Positions 31,242-43,345 of a stretch of 64,000 nt of DNA are shown here, one piece after another; the first letter of the stretch is position 1, and each line of letters opens with the position of its first letter. Origin of the DNA: Taudactylus pleione. Its lineage: Eukaryota > Chordata > Amphibia > Anura > Myobatrachidae. The position numbers were made by a program, and so were the translations under genes. The notes beneath the pieces are model-generated. The model did not search any database and had not been told where the DNA came from. It saw nothing but the letters and a program-made list of their open reading frames with translations. The stretch is from contig JAUIMM010000002.1 of NCBI GenBank assembly GCA_031769625.1, forward strand, positions 2,170,001 to 2,234,000. Direction: 5' to 3'.

Positions 31242-32804
31242 CTAAAGAAACATGTTGAATGAATTATATTCATTAAGACCTTTTGGGGCCACAGTGTCAC
31301 GTTGTTTCAATAACTGAAGTCTGTCACCGCCGAATCTTGGAGGAGGAATCCAATCAATAAGTTTACATTTCAGACTTGCCACCTGGTGATGTCGATCCAA
31401 AAAATGTCTAGCTACAGGCTTGTCCGAAGACCCAGAACTCAATGCTGCCCGGATGGTGGCCCGATGGTTCACCATACGGTCACGAAATTTGCGAGACGTG
31501 AGACCCACGTAATAATGTCCACATGGACAGATCAAAATATAGATCAGATGATCCAATGTACAATGTAGATGGTACTTAATATTGTTTTTTTTGCCTGAAT
31601 GTGGGTGTGGGAACAAAGAACCAGTCAGCATTGATGTACATGTGATACAAGAGAAACAGGAGAAACTTCCCAGTCTGACAGTCATGATATTCTGAATAGA
31701 TGTGTTCTCATTAGGATAGGTTGTAGGACGCAGCAACATCTGCTTTAGAATTGGTCCCCTCTTATAGGCCATCATAGGAGGTCCCATATTTTTAAATGGT
31801 AATTGTCTGTCACTTGATACAATAGTCCAGTGTCTTCTTAATGCCTTCTGGGTGGCAAATGCATTATTGTTAAACTTAGTGGTAAAAATCTGACGGTGTT
31901 CTTAGAGGTACTAGAAGTTGTCTCAGTGCACGGTGTTACAAAAATCTTTTGTGCTTGTCTTAAACATCGTTTTAAGATGTCAGATTTATATCCTCTCTCC
32001 TTGAATTTATTAGTCATTTCCTGAAGCTGCCTGTCCCTATTCGTGGGATCGCTGTTAACCCTCATCACTCTCAAGTACTGTGAAATAGGCAGATTATTTT
32101 TCAATGCTGGAGGATTAAAACTAGTTGGCCACAATGCTAAATTCCTATCTGTTGATTTGTGGTACAATGACGTCACCATACGTCCATTCTCTTTGGTGAT
32201 TACAACATCCAAAAAGCTGATGGTGGTATTGTCAACCTGGGAAGTAAACCTGATGGGACTGGTCAATAAATTTAACGAGTCGACCATGTCGATAAATGCT
32301 GCTTTAGTGCCACTCCATAGTAAAAAAATATCATCAATGAACCTGCGATAAAAAATAATATGTGTGCTATATTGGGTATAGATATGTTCTGACTCATATC
32401 TGGTCATGTAACGGTTGGCATAAGCTGGGGCCAAATTTGACCCCATTGCAGTCCCTGACAGCTGCAAATAATAAGAATCTTTATACAAAAAATGATTATG
32501 ATACAATACTAGACTGGCAAGATCAACTAAAAATTCAGTTGGTATATGTACTCCCTTACGATTTTGTAATTGAAGCTTAATAGTTTCAAGCCGCCTATGT
32601 GAGGAATTACGGTGTATAAAGAATTTACATCCATGGTACCCAAAAGTATATTGTCACTTACAGGTCCAATGACCCCCAATTGTTTAAGAAAATCTCCAGT
32701 GTCACTAGGACACTAACTAGGACAAGTATGTACAACTGGTTGTAAACCAAATTAAGGAAATTCGCTAAAGGCTGTAGTACGGAACCCTGAGCCGCAATGA
32801 TCAG
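31242..32804 (-). pseudogene. Penelope-like RT + GIY-YIG endonuclease, left copy
   Basis: Read on the minus strand: a GSVLQPLANF block near 32775, TMDVNSLYT (about 32613-32636), then GTAMGSNLAPAYANRYM (about 32410-32460), the catalytic YRRFIDDIFLLW (about 32310-32350) and SFLDVVITKENGRMV. After a linker with a Cys cluster (CFSCITC, about 31637-31666) comes the endonuclease with LIYILICPCGHYYVGLTSR (YIL...YVG for GIY...YIG, about 31495-31548) and HRATI/ARHFLDRHH. This is the Penelope architecture: RT with a C-terminal GIY-YIG nuclease. It is broken by frameshifts near 32590 and 31900 and lacks a short in-frame piece near 31300 that the right copy keeps. The 5' part of the RT and the N-terminus are missing. 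Confidence 0.9.
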
Positions 32805-33990
32805 CCAGATATGAGTCAGAACATATCTATACCCAATATAGCACACATATTATTTTTTATCGCAGGTTCATTGATGATATTTTTTTTACTATGGAGTGGC
32901 ACTAAAGCAGCATTTATCGACATGGTCGACTCGTTAAATTTATTGTCCAGTCCCATCAGGTTTACTTCCCAGGTTGACAATACCACCATCAGTTTTTTGG
33001 ATGTTGTAATCACCAAAGAGAATGGACGTATGGTGACGTCATTGTACCACAAACCAACAGATAGGAATTTAGCATTGTGGCCAACTCGTTTTCATCCTCC
33101 AGCATTGAAAAATAATCTGCCTATTTCACAGTACTTGAGAGTGATGAGGATTAACAGCGATCCCACGAATAGGGACAGGGCAGCTTCAGGAAATGACTAA
33201 TAAATTCAAGGAGAGAGGATATAAATCTGACATCTTAAAACGATGTTTAAGACAAGCACAAAAGATTTTTGTAACACCGTGCACTGAGACAACTTCTAGT
33301 ACCTCTAAAGAACACCGTCAGATTTTTATCACTAAGTTTGACAATCATGCATTTGCCACCCAGAAGGCATTAAGAAGACACTGGCCTATTGTATCAAGTG
33401 ACAGACAATTACCATTTAAAAATATGGGACCTCCTATGATGGCCTATAAGAGGGGACCAAGTCTAAAGCAGATGTTGCTGCGTCCTACAACCTATCCTAA
33501 TGAGAACACGTCTATTCAGAATATGACTGTCAGACCGGGAAGTTTCTCCTGTTCCTCTTGTATCACATGTACATCAATGCTGACTGGTCCTTCGTTCTCA
33601 CACCCACATTCAGGCAAAAAAATCAATATTAAGTACCATCTACATTGTACATTGGATCATCTGATCTATATTTTGATCTGTTCATGTGGACTTTATTACG
33701 TGGGTCTCATGTCTTGCAAATTTCGTGACCGTATGGCGAACCATCGGGCCACCATCCGGGCAGCATTGAGTTCTGGGTCTTCGGACAAGCCTGTAGCTAG
33801 ACATTTTTTGGATCGACATCACCAGGTGGCAAGTCTGAAATGTAAACTTATTGATTGGATTCCTCCTCCAAGATTCGGCGGTGACAGACTTCAGTTATTG
33901 AAACAACGTGAAAGCTATTGGATACATCAATTGGACACTGTGGCCCCAAAGGGTCTTAATGAATATAATTCATTCAACATGTTTCTTTAG
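32805..33990 (+). pseudogene. Penelope-like RT + GIY-YIG endonuclease, right copy
   Basis: It begins inside the RT at the segment equivalent to YESEHIYTQYS of the left copy, so it lacks about 400 bp more of the 5' end. A frameshift near 32870 disrupts the FIDD catalytic block; a second near 33190 separates the RT thumb from MTNKFKERGYKSDILKRCL. From 33193 to 33990 one frame is open through the Cys-linker (CSSCITC), the GIY-YIG core YILICSCGLYYVGLMSC, HRATIRAALSS, ARHFLDRHH and WIHQLDTVAPKGLNEYNSF, ending in a stop. The endonuclease half is therefore intact here, whereas the RT core is better kept in the left copy. Confidence 0.9.
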
Positions 33991-35615
33991 TATTTCTCTT
34001 CGGTGGGAGCTTTGTTTCTTTTATTGTGGTTGGTGCGGATATTTGTCCTTCTTTATTAGGATTTTCTTTTGGGTGGTGGATTTTGTATTTCTGATTCTTC
34101 ATATTCTTTGTTTAAACATTATCTATATTATTTTTTTTAAATCACGTACGGGTGTTGTCTGTGGGGTATTTTTCTTTATATTTTCTTCGATATTTTTCAC
34201 TCTTTTTTATTTTGCTTAATGTATGTCATTTCACCATTGACACTTTATTTTGTTCTTTTCGTGTGCCTTTTTTAATTTTTTATATTCACATCTATATTAC
34301 ACAATTTTTTTTGGGTGGGACATCTTTTGTGATAGGTATGTGTGAATTAGTAAGAGGTATATTTCTGACAGATCCTGTGAGTGTTGATATGAGTATATGG
34401 TCTCGGGCTTCAACGCGTGGCGTAGTTATTATGTATTGTATAGTTTGTTTTTCTGTCTTTACTGCTTTTGTACATTTAGGCACTTACTATTATATGTGGG
34501 CAGTGATGGTGTGCATTGGGTTTGTGCCTGCTGTAGCCATCATTAGCTTAGTATGTTCCGTTGTTATCGACTATTATTATTTATCATTAGTAGTGTTTGG
34601 CTGGCAGGCTGATATAGCAATTAAGCCTGCTAGAGATATCCTATACTGTGTTCCAGGATGGAAACTTATGTGCACAGGTGGACTGTGTCGTGATCGGGTT
34701 GTGCACCTGTGATAGAGGTGGGGCAGACCGGATGTGTATTGCCAGGGGTTATTGAGTTGTCATGGAACGCAAGCTTGTGCGTTTCCCTGGCTAAGCAGGA
34801 TACTAGCAGTATGATTCATCAGCGTGCGTGTCACGTGACGCACTTCCGGATTCTCCAGTTTAAAAGAGCGGCATGGTTTGTCTAGCGGCACACACATTGG
34901 CGTCGCATGGAAGCTGGCGTCTTGAATATAAGAGCGAGATTCCGCTGGTGGCATATCTGTATAGCATTGGTAAGTGACTGGTTACATTTTTGTATATGAA
35001 TACAGCGGGCACACTGGCCGTCCTATGACCTATTAATATTCGTTTTCCTGCTCCTTCTGTTATTTAGCCGCACTGGACCATCCAGTTGTTTTCTGTATAC
35101 ACGCGCTGGTCCCTGTGAGCTGCAAATTGTGACTGCATTTATTGGTTTTTAGTATTCAACTCAGGTATATTATACAATTTGTTGCACTTGCAATTGGTGT
35201 TGTGGTATGTAGAGACTACTGGATAACCATATATACTTTTCTTTGACTCACCAGTAATCTGTAGTGGTGAGTAATGTTACTAGCTCACAGTATGTATGTG
35301 TATGACATGCGTATATTATGGAACAGTGTACTGTAAGGTCCGTTCATCCTGTGTCCACATGATTTGTATGTGTTGAAGGCATGTGCATATGGATTATATT
35401 AGTGTCGCTTATGGCATGGTATAGTTAATTTTTTATTTGACACATTTCATATCTGTTGGGTAATTTTGTCTGTCTTTTTTTATGTATTTATTTTTTTTGA
35501 CCACGGAGTTTTGAAGCCTGGGAGACTGAGCCTGTGTTTTTCTATGTTTGTTTTTTCCGCAGATATTATTGTGATAGATGACCAGATCATTGTTCTATTC
35601 TTGTATGATGTAATG

Positions 35616-35656
35616 TCCTGAGGAAGGTGCGTCAGGGACCGAAACGTTGACGAATT
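35616..35656 (+). ncRNA. Hammerhead-like motif, right arm
   Basis: GTC-CTGAGGA (35618-35624) ... GGGACC-GAAA (35641-35644)-CGTT-GAC. It is the mirror of the left-arm motif but with one change in stem II (GGTGC for GGTCC), which weakens the stem. Confidence 0.4.
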
Positions 35657-35770
35657 TTATCTGGATTTATATCTGGAAGATTGATATTCTCTATATTAAG
35701 GACGGCTATATTTAGCCTTAATAAAATGTGTTTTTTATACGGAGAGTGCCCTTGTCTACGACAATTGTTT

Positions 35771-36389
35771 TATATATATTTACATATATATATATATATA
35801 TACATATATATACACACACACATATATATCAACATGTACAAACACACATACACGACCACACACATATATAAAGAGTCACACTCCCATGTATGCACAAATA
35901 CTCATATGACCCACAGTTGGTCCTATGTCTCACAGAGAGTAAGATGTATTGAATATAAGGATCATAACAATAAATCCTTTTTACTTTTCCTAAAGTGAAG
36001 GGCAGATGTTCTTGTTAAGTGTAGATCTTTAGTCACTTTTTGCATATTATGGATTTTATTTCGTTATCCAAATTGTGTCCTTTTGGTGCGAATGTATTAA
36101 GCTCATACATCCATTTCAGCTCCCTTGTGTTAATTTTGTGTTCATAATTACCCCCTCTCCAATTAGGTGTGACTTCTTCGATTCCTAGGAATCTGAGTGT
36201 TTTGGGGTCGCTATTGGATTTATTGTTATGATCCTTATATACAATACATCTTACTCTCTGTGAGACATAGGACCAACTGTGGGTCATATCAGTATTTGTG
36301 CATACATGGGAGTGTGACTCTTTATATATGTGTGTGGTCGTGTATGTGTGTTTGTACATGTTGATATATATGTATATTTGTGTATATAT
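35771..36389 (-). mobile_element. Fold-back fragment of a second Penelope-like element, nested in the right arm
   Basis: This block is absent from the left arm. It has its own inverted arms (35821-35977 and 36216-36370, about 155 bp) around a 238-bp spacer bordered by AT-rich runs. On the minus strand, from about 36240 to 36035, an open frame reads DPKTLRFLGIEEVTPNWRGG and then RELKWMYELNTFAPKGHNLD, the C-terminal tail of a Penelope GIY-YIG protein, clearly different in sequence from the main element's WIHQLDTVAPKG tail. So the same head-to-head topology recurs on a small scale. Confidence 0.75.
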
Positions 36390-36850
36390 ATATATATATA
36401 CACATGTCTGTGTATGTATGTGCTTGCGCTCAATACAATAGACACATCTACCACTAATTATTGAGACATTTAGGTGTACACACATATATATGGGGAATCA
36501 ATTCTTCATATATATTTTTTATTTTAATTTATTTATTTATGCTTAATACCCTATCACTCACACCAATAATTTATTATTATTTTAATATTATTGTTAGTCA
36601 CCCATTGCTGTTTTAATTTCTTTCATTTATTTAATGAATTTCTATTATTTAATGTGTGACTAAGATGCCAATGAATATAACCAGTTAAGCATTTATAACA
36701 AGCAGCTCAACATTCAACCACCTGTAATACCCTGTCATAATGAGGATTTAGGGTCAATTTGTTCAGGACATGCTGCATTTACATAGGACCAACCAATGTA
36801 GAAGATCCCTCCTATATAATGCTGCAGAAAATTTACTCCTTTACTGGCAC

Positions 36851-36892
36851 ACAACTCCTTGAAAAAGGCCAAACGGGCTGAAACGCGTTGGG
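36851..36892 (+). ncRNA. Hammerhead-like motif (GAAACGCGTTGG), right arm
   Basis: CCTTGAAAAAGGCCAAACGG followed by GCTGAAACGCGTTGGG, the mirror of 28846-28885 and with the same degenerate first strand. Confidence 0.35.
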
Positions 36893-37920
36893 AACAAAAA
36901 TATTCCACCACAGGACTATCACAACTATTATATATTTTGGAGATCTGCATGAGGAATAACTGCTGTCCATACAACGGATCGAGCCGCGGCTAAATTACTG
37001 TCATGTGACCATACCCGGAAGAAGCAGATGGAGGAGAAGGGGCGGACACGTGACTAGACCAGGAGAACCAGACGGGAAGAAGGGAGGACACGCATCACAA
37101 GCGAGCACAGCCGGCAGGAGGAAGGAGCGGACAGCAGCGAGGCTAAGGAAGGTAAGTCTCTAGTGTGGTAGGGGTGTATGGTTATTGGCTTCAGAGAGCC
37201 CGACCATAACATCCCCTCACACCAACGGTAGCAGCTGCTTCGGAGTGCATTTCTGGCAGGCGTCCGGGATCAGGCGTACTGCCAGTACCTGCACCAGAGG
37301 TGTAGTAGCCCGTTGGAGTTAACCCCCTACTTGCCGACTAGTCCGTACTCCCTTCCTCAAGAAGTACACCCCGGGCATCTCACCACCAGTGCTACATCAT
37401 AATACTATCAGATATCAGCGGGACGCCGCTGGTACCATATACAACTCTATTTACAAAGACTTTTTGCCTGCACTTCTGTTTTGCGAGCATCATTCTCTCT
37501 GGAAGTGAATCAATTTGATTTCTGACACTCAATCATCAGTCATCATTGCAATATCTTGATATATATAATCATTTTTACGTTCAGCAGTTTGATACTGATC
37601 TCCCCTATATATTTGTATCATATGGTATTTCTGCTCATTACCATATCCTACTTAATCCTATTTGTCTGTGTTACATGCAGTGATTTATATTTAGTATATG
37701 TATGTCTTTTACCATTAAAACTTTTTTTCTTAACATATTTACCCTTCTAATAATTGATTAGCCCACATTTAACCAGTTCTTTAGTTTGGCACGAGGTATA
37801 GTTGAGCGCAGTATATAATTCCAATTATCCATTCCTTATCTACAGAGTCAGCTGTTATAATTTACTGCAGCTCGCTATTACCATACCCATTCTCAGTGCG
37901 GTTATCCTACTCCCTCTTTT

Positions 37921-38605
37921 CTTCCTGTAGTAGTGCCCCTTATACAGTGCCCTATGTAGTAGTGCCCATTATACAGTGCCCTATGTAGTAGTGCCTCTTA
38001 TACAGTGCCCTATGTAGTAGTAGCCATTATGCAGTGTTTCTTGTAGTAATGCCCCTTATATAGTGCCCTATGTAGTAGTGCCCATTATACAGTCCCCTAT
38101 GCAGTAGTGCCCATTATACAGTGCTTCCTGTAGTAGTGCTCCTTATACAGTGCCCCCTCTAGTAGTGCCCACTATACAGTGCTTCCTGTAGTAGTGCCCC
38201 TTACACAGTGCCCTAATTAGCAGTGCTCCTTATACAGTGCTCTATGTAATAGTGTCCCTTATACAGTGCCATATGTAGTAGTGCCTCTTATACAGGCCCC
38301 TATATAGTAGTGCCCATTATACAGTGTTTCCTGTAGTAGTGCCCCCTATACAGTGCCCTATGTAGTAGTGCCCATTATACAGTGCCCTATATAGTAGTGC
38401 TCCTTATACAGTGCCCCCTGTAGCAGTGCTCATTATATAGTGCTTCCTGTAGTAGTGCCCCTTATACAGTGCCCTAATTAGTAGTGCCCCTTATACAGTG
38501 CCCTAATTAGCAGTGCTCCTTATACAGTGCTCTATGTAGTAGTGTCCCTTATACAGTACCCTATGTAGTAGTGCCCCTTATACAGTGCCATATGTAGTAG
38601 CACTT
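37921..38605. repeat. 29-bp minisatellite, right part
   Basis: About 23 units of GTAGTAGTGCCCNTTATAC plus AGTGCCCTAT, continuous with the array at 26843-27052 before the insertions. Alternating sub-types (TTCCTGTAGTAG, CCTAATTAGNAG) suggest higher-order duplication. Confidence 0.9.
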
Positions 38606-39008
38606 TACCACTGGCACTGTACCACTAGCATTGTACCACTATAACTGTATCACTAGCACTTTACCACTAGCTCTGTACCACTAGCACTTTACCACTGGCA
38701 CTGTACCACTAGCTCTGTATCACTAGCACTGTACAACCAGCACTGTACAACCAGCACTGTACCACTAGCTCTGTATCACTAGCACTTTACCACTAGCACT
38801 TTACCACTAGCACTGTACCACTAGCACTGTACCACTAAATCTCTGCCACTAGCACTTTACCACTAGCACTGTACCACTAGCACTTTACCACTAGCACTGT
38901 ATCACTAGCACTTTACCACTAGCTCTCTACCACTAGCACTGTACCACTAGCACTTTACCACTAGCTCAGTACCACTAGCACTGTACCACTAGCACTTTAC
39001 CACTAGCA
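38597..39008. repeat. 14-bp satellite
   Basis: About 29 units of ACCACTAGCACTGT or ACCACTAGCACTTT follow the 29-bp array directly, starting at its last GTAGTAGCACTTTACC. The two arrays share the GTAG/CACT words, so one may derive from the other. Confidence 0.9.
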
Positions 39009-39755
39009 GTGTGACCAAAATACAAGATGTGATACTGAATCAGCCTCTATAGCCTCTGTCTTTATATGTATTTAACTGTCTCTTTTTTTCTCATACTATG
39101 AATATTCCATCCTCTGGAACCATGGAACACAGAAAATAACAAAGATCCCTTCCACCTTTGTTGATAAAAATCACTTTGCCCACTGGACTTTTGTATTGTT
39201 TTAGTCACCAGATGCAGGGGCATAACAACAGAGAGTGTTGGAGGTACCACTGCTATGGGACCACGAGGCTGTGGCAATCCCAGTACCCAGTACCAGGTCA
39301 GTCAGTGTGGAACGCTGTTTGGAGAGATGCTCCCAGAATTAGACTGACGTGACCTGAGTTCACGTCCACTGTAGGTACAACCCCCATGTCTGGGTCGGAT
39401 TAAGGTTTGTGGCTGCCCTAGGGCAACTAATTTAGGGTGGAGGGGAGGGGGTGTAAAACAATTGTAAAAATTATATATTGGTTATGATATTAAAATTTAT
39501 GAGTAAATATTGCCAACACCACACTGTATAGAACACACTGTAGTGCCCCAAGTACACATTATGCCACAGATTCTCCAGTTCACATTATGCCACAGTGACC
39601 TCACGCTGCTGATGTAGCTATATGTGGGGGCCTCCAAATGTGTGTGTGTGGCCCAGGGAAGACGCCCCGGTTGCCCTGTGTCTCTCCCCACTGGCAGCCT
39701 TTACAGAGTGCATGTGTGAACAGCAATGCACAGAGGAAGGAAGGTAATACACTAA

Positions 39756-40237
39756 GGATCTGATTTAGTAAGCATCGCTATTGCAATCGCAGCTCTATAA
39801 TCGCACGCAGATCCACTGCAAAAATATGCTAATGATTGCAATCACAATGCCGTCGCAGCCTAACATACTTAGCTAAATAGCAAAACCATCAGTACCATCA
39901 GTCCCTCACGCAGAATTACAGCAGTCGTGACCTTACTTAGAAATTGCTAACTTCAATGCACGCAAAGGGAGCTCAAGCTGCGTACGGCATCGCAGTGGCT
40001 AATTTATGCATTCCCATGCAACTGCGTTCAAACGCACTGATACTTCTGCTTTTCCCCGACCACCCCCGTCACCACCCCCAAACGGTGTTTCCTGTCAATG
40101 GGTCTGTGTAGTCACTGTGATCGCAGTCCCGGTCGCAGTGGCGTCTTCTCACACGCGCACTGCAATGTATAAGCAGAGAGCAACAATCGTCCGAATGCAT
40201 GCGTATTCGCAATAGTGATCCTTACTGAATCAGGCCC
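39756..40237. mobile_element. PIF/Harbinger-like MITE (G), TAA target
   Basis: GGATCTGATTTAGTAAGCAT and its mirror ACTGAATCAGGCCC form the ends, and both flanks are TAA (39753-39755, 40238-40240). Subterminal TAAGCATCGCTATTGC pairs with GCAATAGTGATCCTTA. The interior is rich in CGCANT words and lacks the hairpin chain. Confidence 0.75.
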
Positions 40238-40284
40238 TAATTAGATAGTGTTTCATAAAACTAAGCTTGAACTGTTACAACACA

Positions 40285-41040
40285 CATTACATATTGTGAT
40301 AAGGTCGGGGTAGGGGGTCCCTCTCCTGGGGTAGATGGGAACCTCCTTACACACAGCAGCCAGGAAACAGCACTCCAGCCGTGGATTTTCATGCAAGCTG
40401 GTCGGCACCAGTTTTATTGTGCAATATCAATAATCAAATAAACAAAACATAATTTAAACCCTAGCCTTGCTGGGCACTAACTAGACAGTAAGTTCCCTCA
40501 CTCACAGAACACTAAATAAGTCTACATCCACAGTACCTTCTGGTTTGTTGCCAACAGTGTCTCAGAGCAAGCTAACCTGCGGGCCTGCTCTACCAGGTAT
40601 GAGACACTCAGCCACAAGTAAACTTAGCTTATTACAGCCATTTCCAGGTACAAGCTCTAATGACCTGCTACCAGGCTGAAAGGCCCAACACCCGGAGTGG
40701 CCTGTAGATGGAGCCCTCCCTCTCCTCACATCCACACCCCCAGGGCCCATTCCGGCTTTTCACAAAAGCCGACATTTCTAGTCTGCTTTATCCGACAGAC
40801 TTCTCCTGGGGGTTTTAAAAGACATAAGACAGGAATCTGGGACAGATATAGAAGCCATTCCACACTTCTCCAGTGCTTCTATCACAATATCAATGATATG
40901 TGTGCAGTCAGAACTAATATATTTTTTGAAGTACGTCTTAAATAAATGCATCAAATAGTGAAGATGTGCCAGAATAATCTTACACATTAAAGCCTAGTAT
41001 ATTTGGCATAGAATAATACCATTATTGTTTGTTCATACCT
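40285..41040. other. Unassigned region, possible degraded LTR
   Basis: GGTCGGGGTAGGGGGTCCCT at the start and TCTCCTGGGGGTTTT near 40801, with TTTTATTGTGC (a reverse AATAAA) near 40412, are suggestive of a long terminal repeat in reverse orientation. No partner or coding region was found. Confidence 0.2.
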
Positions 41041-42360
41041 CTCAATGGGGGAGATGTATTAAAGCGGCACTTAACGTGCCGCTATATCGCTTCCTGCTTC
41101 GCCTCTTTACCGAGGCGAAGCAAGAAGCACTACCGATGAGATGTATGAACATTCATTTGAAAAAGAATAACTGCACTCATTTGAAAGAAAAATGTATGTG
41201 GTTGTGGCAAAGAAATCCAAACCTAAGCCAAAAGCCAAACCAAATCACAACGAGGATTTAGAAGGGACATTTGTCCCTGCTCAGTCGCCTGTCCCATACT
41301 AATAAACATATTACATTTGATAAAACTGACTTAAATATAATAAATATTTTATATATAATATAATATATACATATACAATACTATATGTGAAAAATGTTTG
41401 TAGCAACTATTGTTGTACAGAATAATTACAGTCCAATTTGTCCAGATTTGTCTACAGACATTTATCCCCCCCCCCACAAATTCATACAATGTGCTGGTGC
41501 ATGCTGCTGATTGCAGGGTGACTGGTCAGAATACCTTTGCTCCCCCTGCTGAAAAACTGTTTAATCCTGATTCATTACCGCGGTATGTACCTAGAATATA
41601 GCAAAGGACAGCTCTCCCGATAAGATCTGTCCTTTGTGATGGCTCCGGTCAGAGGAACTTCTGGGTTTAACACCCAGAAGACTCTCTGCCGTCCTTCTAC
41701 GCATGTGGGCCGCGGGGGGTGATGGGAGGGATCTGAATACATCCCTCCCAAGGAAGAGAGTCTCGATAAGAAGCCCATAGGCTTCTATAGGGTAACACCA
41801 CCTGAAGGTGGCGTTACCCATCATGACGAAGCACCGGAATGCATCACATTCCCTTTGTGTGTGCCGGAGAGTGCAAGCCCTAAGACGCCTATTTTCAATG
41901 ACCGTGGACAGTGTAACTCTGCCGGTACACTCCACTATTGGCGCACCATCGCATCCACCATCGACACTTGCACCAGCCTATGGTTGGCGCAGTGTATCCT
42001 TCTCAAGTCCATGGCCTCTGTGTCTGTAACTGAGAATCAGCTGCGTTAACTGACACACCCGCAGCACTCCCATAACACGCCTCTGAGACTGACTGTTTTG
42101 CGCAAACTTGGGGCCGCTCCTAGTCACCCCCCGGGAATGCCCATGGCTTTACCTCGCCATTTGAAATGCCAGCAATTCTATAAACATCAGCGTACACTCA
42201 GTTGAACACGTGCACTGTGGTGGTTCTCAGTATTTTTTGCACATGCGTAATAGCAAATAATTGCTGAGCTCCACAGCTGAATCAGGCCATTTGTGTGATA
42301 TATGTGAGCACTATGTAGCATTATTGAAATAGTGCTAGACCTAACCCCTTGCTGGTGCTA
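41041..42360. other. Unassigned intergenic stretch with element fragments
   Basis: GGGGGAGATGTATTAAAGC near 41047 and a hairpin (GCTTCGCCTC...GAGGCGAAGC, about 41094-41120) mark a MITE start. GCTGAATCAGGCC near 42282 is a lone PIF/Harbinger-type right end. No gene was recognised between. Confidence 0.4.
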
Positions 42361-42727
42361 AAATATGTTCCGCCTTGGCGGTGCACAATACTCCACCCTG
42401 GAAAATTCAATCAGCAGGGTCAACCCCCCCCCCCCCTGTTTAAACTATTCATTTTTACAGCGCCCGCCTCTGAATGGGTGTAGCCCTGGAACAGTGCCAT
42501 ATCAGGGATGCCCGCTCCCTGCCTTTCTCCTTCTGTCCACCCTTGAGCACGTATCATTACTCGGAAGAGGTGGGTGGAGGGCGGTGATTCTGCATAGCCG
42601 GGCAAATCCTGCACTGCTGGTCTCTCTGAAAACTTCCGAAGCCGTCTGAAGTTTGCAGCCGGTAATCTTGGTGGATCCTGCTCTGTGCGGCAGCACCACC
42701 ACATAAACAGCCCTTGAGCCGGCCCTG

Positions 42728-43345
42728 GTGGTCATTTACATGCTTTCTGTATTATATATGGCAGTCATTCACATACTCTCTGTATTATATAGTTGTCATT
42801 CACATGCTCTCTGTATTTTATGGCAGTCATTCACATGCTTTCTGTATTATATGGCAGTCATTCACATGTTCTCTGTATTATATGAAGATCATTCATATGC
42901 TCTCTGTATTATGTGGTGGTCATTCACATGCCCTCTGTATTTTATGGCAGTCATTCACATGCTTTCTGTATTATATGGAGGTCATTCATATGCTCTCTGT
43001 ATTATACGGCAGTCATTCACATGCTCTCTGTATTATATGAAGATCATTCATATGCTCTCTGTATTATTTTATGGCAGTCATTCACATGCTTTCTGTGTTA
43101 TATGGAGGTCGTTCATATGCTCTCTGTATTATATGGCGGTCAATCACATGCTCTCTGTATTATATGAAGATCATTCATATGCTCTCTGTATTATATGGTG
43201 GTCATTCATATGTTCTCTTGTATGGCGGTCACAAAAATAGTCTCTGTAGAGTATGGCAGTCACAAAAATGATCTCTGTAGTGCAAGACGGTCACAAAAAT
43301 GGTGTGTGTGGTTCATGGCAGTCACAAAAATGCTCTCAGGATTAC
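42728..43345. repeat. 31-bp minisatellite with diverged tail
   Basis: About 16 units of CATGCTCTCTGTATTATAT plus GGCAGTCATTCA from 42728 to about 43225, then about four diverged units with GGTCACAAAAATGNTCTCTG to 43345. Because 31 is not a multiple of 3 and the unit has no stop in any forward frame, all three forward frames stay open for 84-170 codons. This is a property of the repeat, not a gene. Confidence 0.9.

Larger units (their letters stand above)
27908..37829. repeat. 9.9-kb inverted repeat of two head-to-head Penelope-like elements
   Basis: The left arm 27908-32403 and right arm 32805-37829 are near-identical reverse complements. For example, GAATTATATACTGCGCTCAA at 27916 is mirrored by TTGAGCGCAGTATATAATTC near 37822, and CCAGATATGAGTC closes both inner ends. 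The loop is 401 bp (32404-32804) and is extra 5' sequence of the left element. Apart from about 80 bp found only in the left arm (29370-29449) and a 619-bp block found only in the right (35771-36389), the arms are collinear at about 4.4 kb. A 13-bp direct repeat CTTCCTGTAGTAG flanks the whole (27893-27905, 37921-37933). Confidence 0.9.

Noticed and set aside
42728..43345. Protein-coding repeat gene
   Set aside because: All three forward frames are open equally and the unit length is not a multiple of three, as expected for a satellite.
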